In this document: positions 63,282 through 64,000 of the stretch, piece by piece
Numbering within the stretch: the first letter of the stretch is position 1
Layout of the letters: every line of letters starts with the position of its first letter
DNA from: an uncultured Rhodopila sp.
Lineage (GTDB): Bacteria > Pseudomonadota > Alphaproteobacteria > Acetobacterales > Acetobacteraceae
DNA: 64,000 bases
Assembly: GCF_903915725.1 (NCBI RefSeq)
Contig: NZ_CAIWTY010000086.1
Coordinates: 124,001 to 188,000 of the forward strand
Direction of reading: 5' to 3'
Made by a program: the position numbers and the translations under genes
The notes under the pieces: generated by a model
Seen by the model: the letters and a program-made list of their open reading frames with translations, nothing else
Told to the model about the DNA's origin: nothing
Database searches by the model: none

Positions 63282-64000
63282 CAGAGCATCCGCTGCAGGA
63301 TCAGCTTCTGCACGTCGGAGGTGCCCTCATAGATCTGGCAGACGCGGACGTCGCGGTAGATCCGCTCCACCGGGTAGTCCGCCAGGAAACCGTAGCCGCC
63401 GAGCGTCTGGATCGCGGCGGTGCAGACCGCTTCGGCGGTTTCGGAGGCAAACAGTTTCGCCATGCAGGCGGCTTCCAGCGCCGGGCGGCCCTCCGCCTTC
63501 AGCCTTGCGGCGTGCAGGGTCAATTGCCGGGCGGCTTCGAGCCGGGTCTTCGCCTCGGCGAGGCGGAAGCCGACAGCCTGGAAGTCGACGATCGCGCTGC
63601 CGAACGCCTTGCGGTCGCGGGCGTAGCCGATGGCGTACTCCAGCGCGGCCCGGGCCATGCCGATGCTCTGCGCGGCGATGCCGATGCGGCCGCTTTCCAG
63701 CGTGGACAATGCGATCCTGTAGCCCTCGCCCTCGGCGCCGATGCGCTGGTCGTCCGGAACTTCCATATCGTCGAAGCTCAACGCGCAGGTGTCGGAGGCT
63801 TTCTGGCCCAGCTTCTCCTCGATCCTGGTGACCGCGAACCCGGGATGGGCCTTCTCGATCACGAAGGCGGACAGGCCTTTCTTGCCGGCGGCGGGATCGG
63901 TTGCCGCGAAGAACACCAGGCTGCCGGGATGGCTGGCGTTGCTGATGAACTGCTTGGAGCCGTTGATGATGTAGCGGTCGCCTTTTTTGACCGCTCGCGT
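63281..64000 (-). CDS. acyl-CoA dehydrogenase, C-terminal part (cut at window edge)
   Basis: The visible 239 codons are the C-terminal two thirds of a short-chain acyl-CoA dehydrogenase: GSKQFISNAS at the cut end, [37 protein letters not shown] and [14 protein letters not shown] with the catalytic Glu. It is a paralogue of the gene at 21049-22182. The stop codon shares a base with the HyfI-like start. Confidence 0.9.
   Translation of the reverse strand, partial: TRAVKKGDRYIINGSKQFISNASHPGSLVFFAATDPAAGKKGLSAFVIEKAHPGFAVTRIEEKLGQKASDTCALSFDDMEVPDDQRIGAEGEGYRIALSTLESGRIGIAAQSIGMARAALEYAIGYARDRKAFGSAIVDFQAVGFRLAEAKTRLEAARQLTLHAARLKAEGRPALEAACMAKLFASETAEAVCTAAIQTLGGYGFLADYPVERIYRDVRVCQIYEGTSDVQKLILQRML

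Noticed and set aside
1-64000. CRISPR array, rRNA or tRNA genes
   Set aside because: No evenly spaced direct repeats, rRNA-like blocks or cloverleaf-like sequences were seen by reading; a covariance-model search was not possible here.

Overview
The window is GC-rich, densely coded DNA from an alphaproteobacterium, most likely a member of the Acetobacteraceae (Rhodospirillales). The evidence is protein content rather than any marker gene: an Acetobacteraceae-type porin, a triheme AdhB/gluconate-dehydrogenase-type cytochrome c, a PHA synthase next to a MaoC-phosphotransacetylase fusion, many acyl-CoA enzymes, and Tat/Sec-exported periplasmic systems. I found no rRNA, tRNA or CRISPR array.

Layout. 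0-9 kb: a cut-off CoA-transferase divergent from an MFS exporter/aspartate-dehydrogenase-like operon; a small exosortase locus (tiny substrate, exosortase, membrane-anchored partner); a second MFS carrier; a glutamine amidotransferase; an msrB-dipZ periplasmic redox-repair pair. 9-14 kb: a manganese cupin matching bacterial cupin hydroxynitrile lyases at every ligand position, coupled to a DUF2255 gene; a porin; a PBP4-type DD-peptidase. 14-21 kb: an accessory island with a frameshifted Fic gene and a four-gene same-strand cassette: small membrane protein, HExxxH protein, winged-helix protein, and a 783-residue PIN-like nuclease with a long helical tail. I recognise no described system with this composition, and it is the strongest candidate for something new. 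21-31 kb: fatty-acid/PHB metabolism (acyl-CoA dehydrogenase, thiolase, acyl-CoA synthetase, AraC regulator; PPK2, MaoC-PTA, PHA synthase) and a universal stress protein. 32-34.5 kb: a second accessory patch with a truncated tyrosine recombinase, a 326-bp inverted-repeat element and a PEP-CTERM-type exported protein.

34.5-45.8 kb: an ArsR/AHSA1 pair, an orphan PhnD, a pentapeptide-repeat protein, an OmpR/EnvZ-type two-component pair with a MarR regulator, a branched-chain aminotransferase, a GGDEF protein, an amine oxidase and an LCAT-like hydrolase. 46-53.4 kb: a polyamine module (Orn/Lys/Arg decarboxylase with a PotF/PotG/PotH importer lacking a second permease) and an SSS carboxylate symporter with its DUF3311 partner. 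53.6-56.8 kb: a stress cluster (Hsp20, HdeD, triheme cytochrome c, dodecin). 56.8-64 kb: SurE, a CpdA-like phosphodiesterase, an unusual membrane GHKL-like protein, two tandem parvulin isomerases followed by argJ, and an orphan HyfI/NuoB-like iron-sulfur subunit coupled to a second acyl-CoA dehydrogenase cut by the window end.

How the genes connect: the exosortase at 3.4 kb and the PEP-CTERM protein at 33 kb may belong to one surface-sorting pathway. MsrB and DipZ form an electron relay to the periplasm. The decarboxylase and Pot importer together set polyamine levels. PHA synthase, MaoC-PTA and PPK2 tie carbon storage to acyl phosphate and polyphosphate. Most long open frames opposite these genes are antisense shadows caused by high GC and were left out.
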